33,054 nt of DNA, from positions 1-33,054 of the forward strand of contig CAZEHJ010000038.1 of NCBI GenBank assembly GCA_964512485.1, read 5' to 3'. Source of the DNA: CAZEHJ01 sp964512485 (lineage in GTDB: Bacteria > Bacteroidota > Rhodothermia > Rhodothermales > UBA10348). Under the pieces are notes generated by a model, which made no database searches, was not told the DNA's origin, and worked only from the letters and a program-made list of their open reading frames with translations. Shown in pieces: positions 32,992 to 33,054 of the stretch (position 1 is the first letter of the stretch; each line of letters opens with the position of its first letter). Position numbers and translations under genes: made by a program.

Positions 32992-33020
32992 GCTATAATG
33001 AATTTTGATATAGGCTATAA
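32992..33020 (-). promoter_or_regulatory. Repeated TTATAGC motif upstream of PadR gene 2, possible operator/promoter
   Basis: On the minus strand TTATAGC occurs at 33020-33014 and again at 32998-32992, 22 bp apart, that is about two helical turns. The outer copy overlaps a short dyad, TATAG-G-CTATA, at 33009-33019. The region is AT-rich and immediately upstream of the PadR start, so it may hold both promoter elements and a PadR site. No standard consensus is clear. Confidence 0.4.
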
Positions 33021-33054
33021 CAAAAGACGACATAGCGATTGCAAAGTTGCGCTT

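Overview
The window looks like a contig from a Gram-negative member of the Fibrobacterota-Chlorobiota-Bacteroidota group, most plausibly a Rhodothermota/Balneolota-type marine organism (inference). Reasons: a secreted protein with a type IX secretion (T9SS) sorting domain, an outer-membrane Omp85-like barrel protein, many large FtsX-type permeases paired with PadR regulators, a choice-of-anchor B protein, weak Shine-Dalgarno sites and frequent GTG starts. No rRNA, tRNA, CRISPR array, transposase or phage gene is visible. Two runs of exactly 100 N (4992-5091 and 27711-27810) are assembly placeholders, and both sit inside tandem repeats.

Layout. 1-1422: a truncated LysR regulator divergent from an EamA exporter, with a near-perfect AT-rich dyad between them. 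1583-4900: a 1105-residue fusion of a zinc metallopeptidase, a TolB-like propeller and an Omp85-like barrel. 4901-5318: a degenerate 14/42-bp tandem repeat with a gap. 5319-8012: trigger factor, a GNAT acetyltransferase and ClpP, closed by a strong two-way terminator; clpX is not here. 8120-11155 (minus): a response regulator fused to a thioredoxin-reductase-like flavoprotein without its CxxC, followed after 3 nt by a histidine kinase with a cNMP-like sensor domain. 11236-16854 (minus): PadR followed by two tandem FtsX-type permeases. 16999-21487: a RimJ/RimL-like acetyltransferase, a DM13 lipoprotein, a convergent choice-of-anchor B protein and a secreted tandem NTF2-fold protein. 21613-24060: a T9SS cargo protein, then a DUF427 protein overlapping a Rof-like Rho-binding antiterminator. 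24238-27545: a third FtsX-type permease followed after 8 nt by a secreted PD40 propeller protein. 27557-29805 (minus): a two-helix membrane protein with an octapeptide repeat tail interrupted by the assembly gap, a beta-carbonic anhydrase and a two-CBS protein. 29968-32981 (minus): a second PadR and a fourth permease.

How the genes work together. The main theme is envelope and signalling. Four MacB/FtsX-like permeases are present and no ABC ATPase is encoded anywhere in the window. The three permeases that sit behind a PadR gene carry an extra cytoplasmic N-terminal helical prefix; the one without PadR lacks it. This suggests the prefix takes part in a membrane-to-PadR control loop. The RR-flavoprotein/cNMP-kinase pair appears to be a two-component system whose output is a redox enzyme rather than DNA binding. 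The DUF427-Rof pair may link a small enzyme-like protein to Rho-dependent termination.
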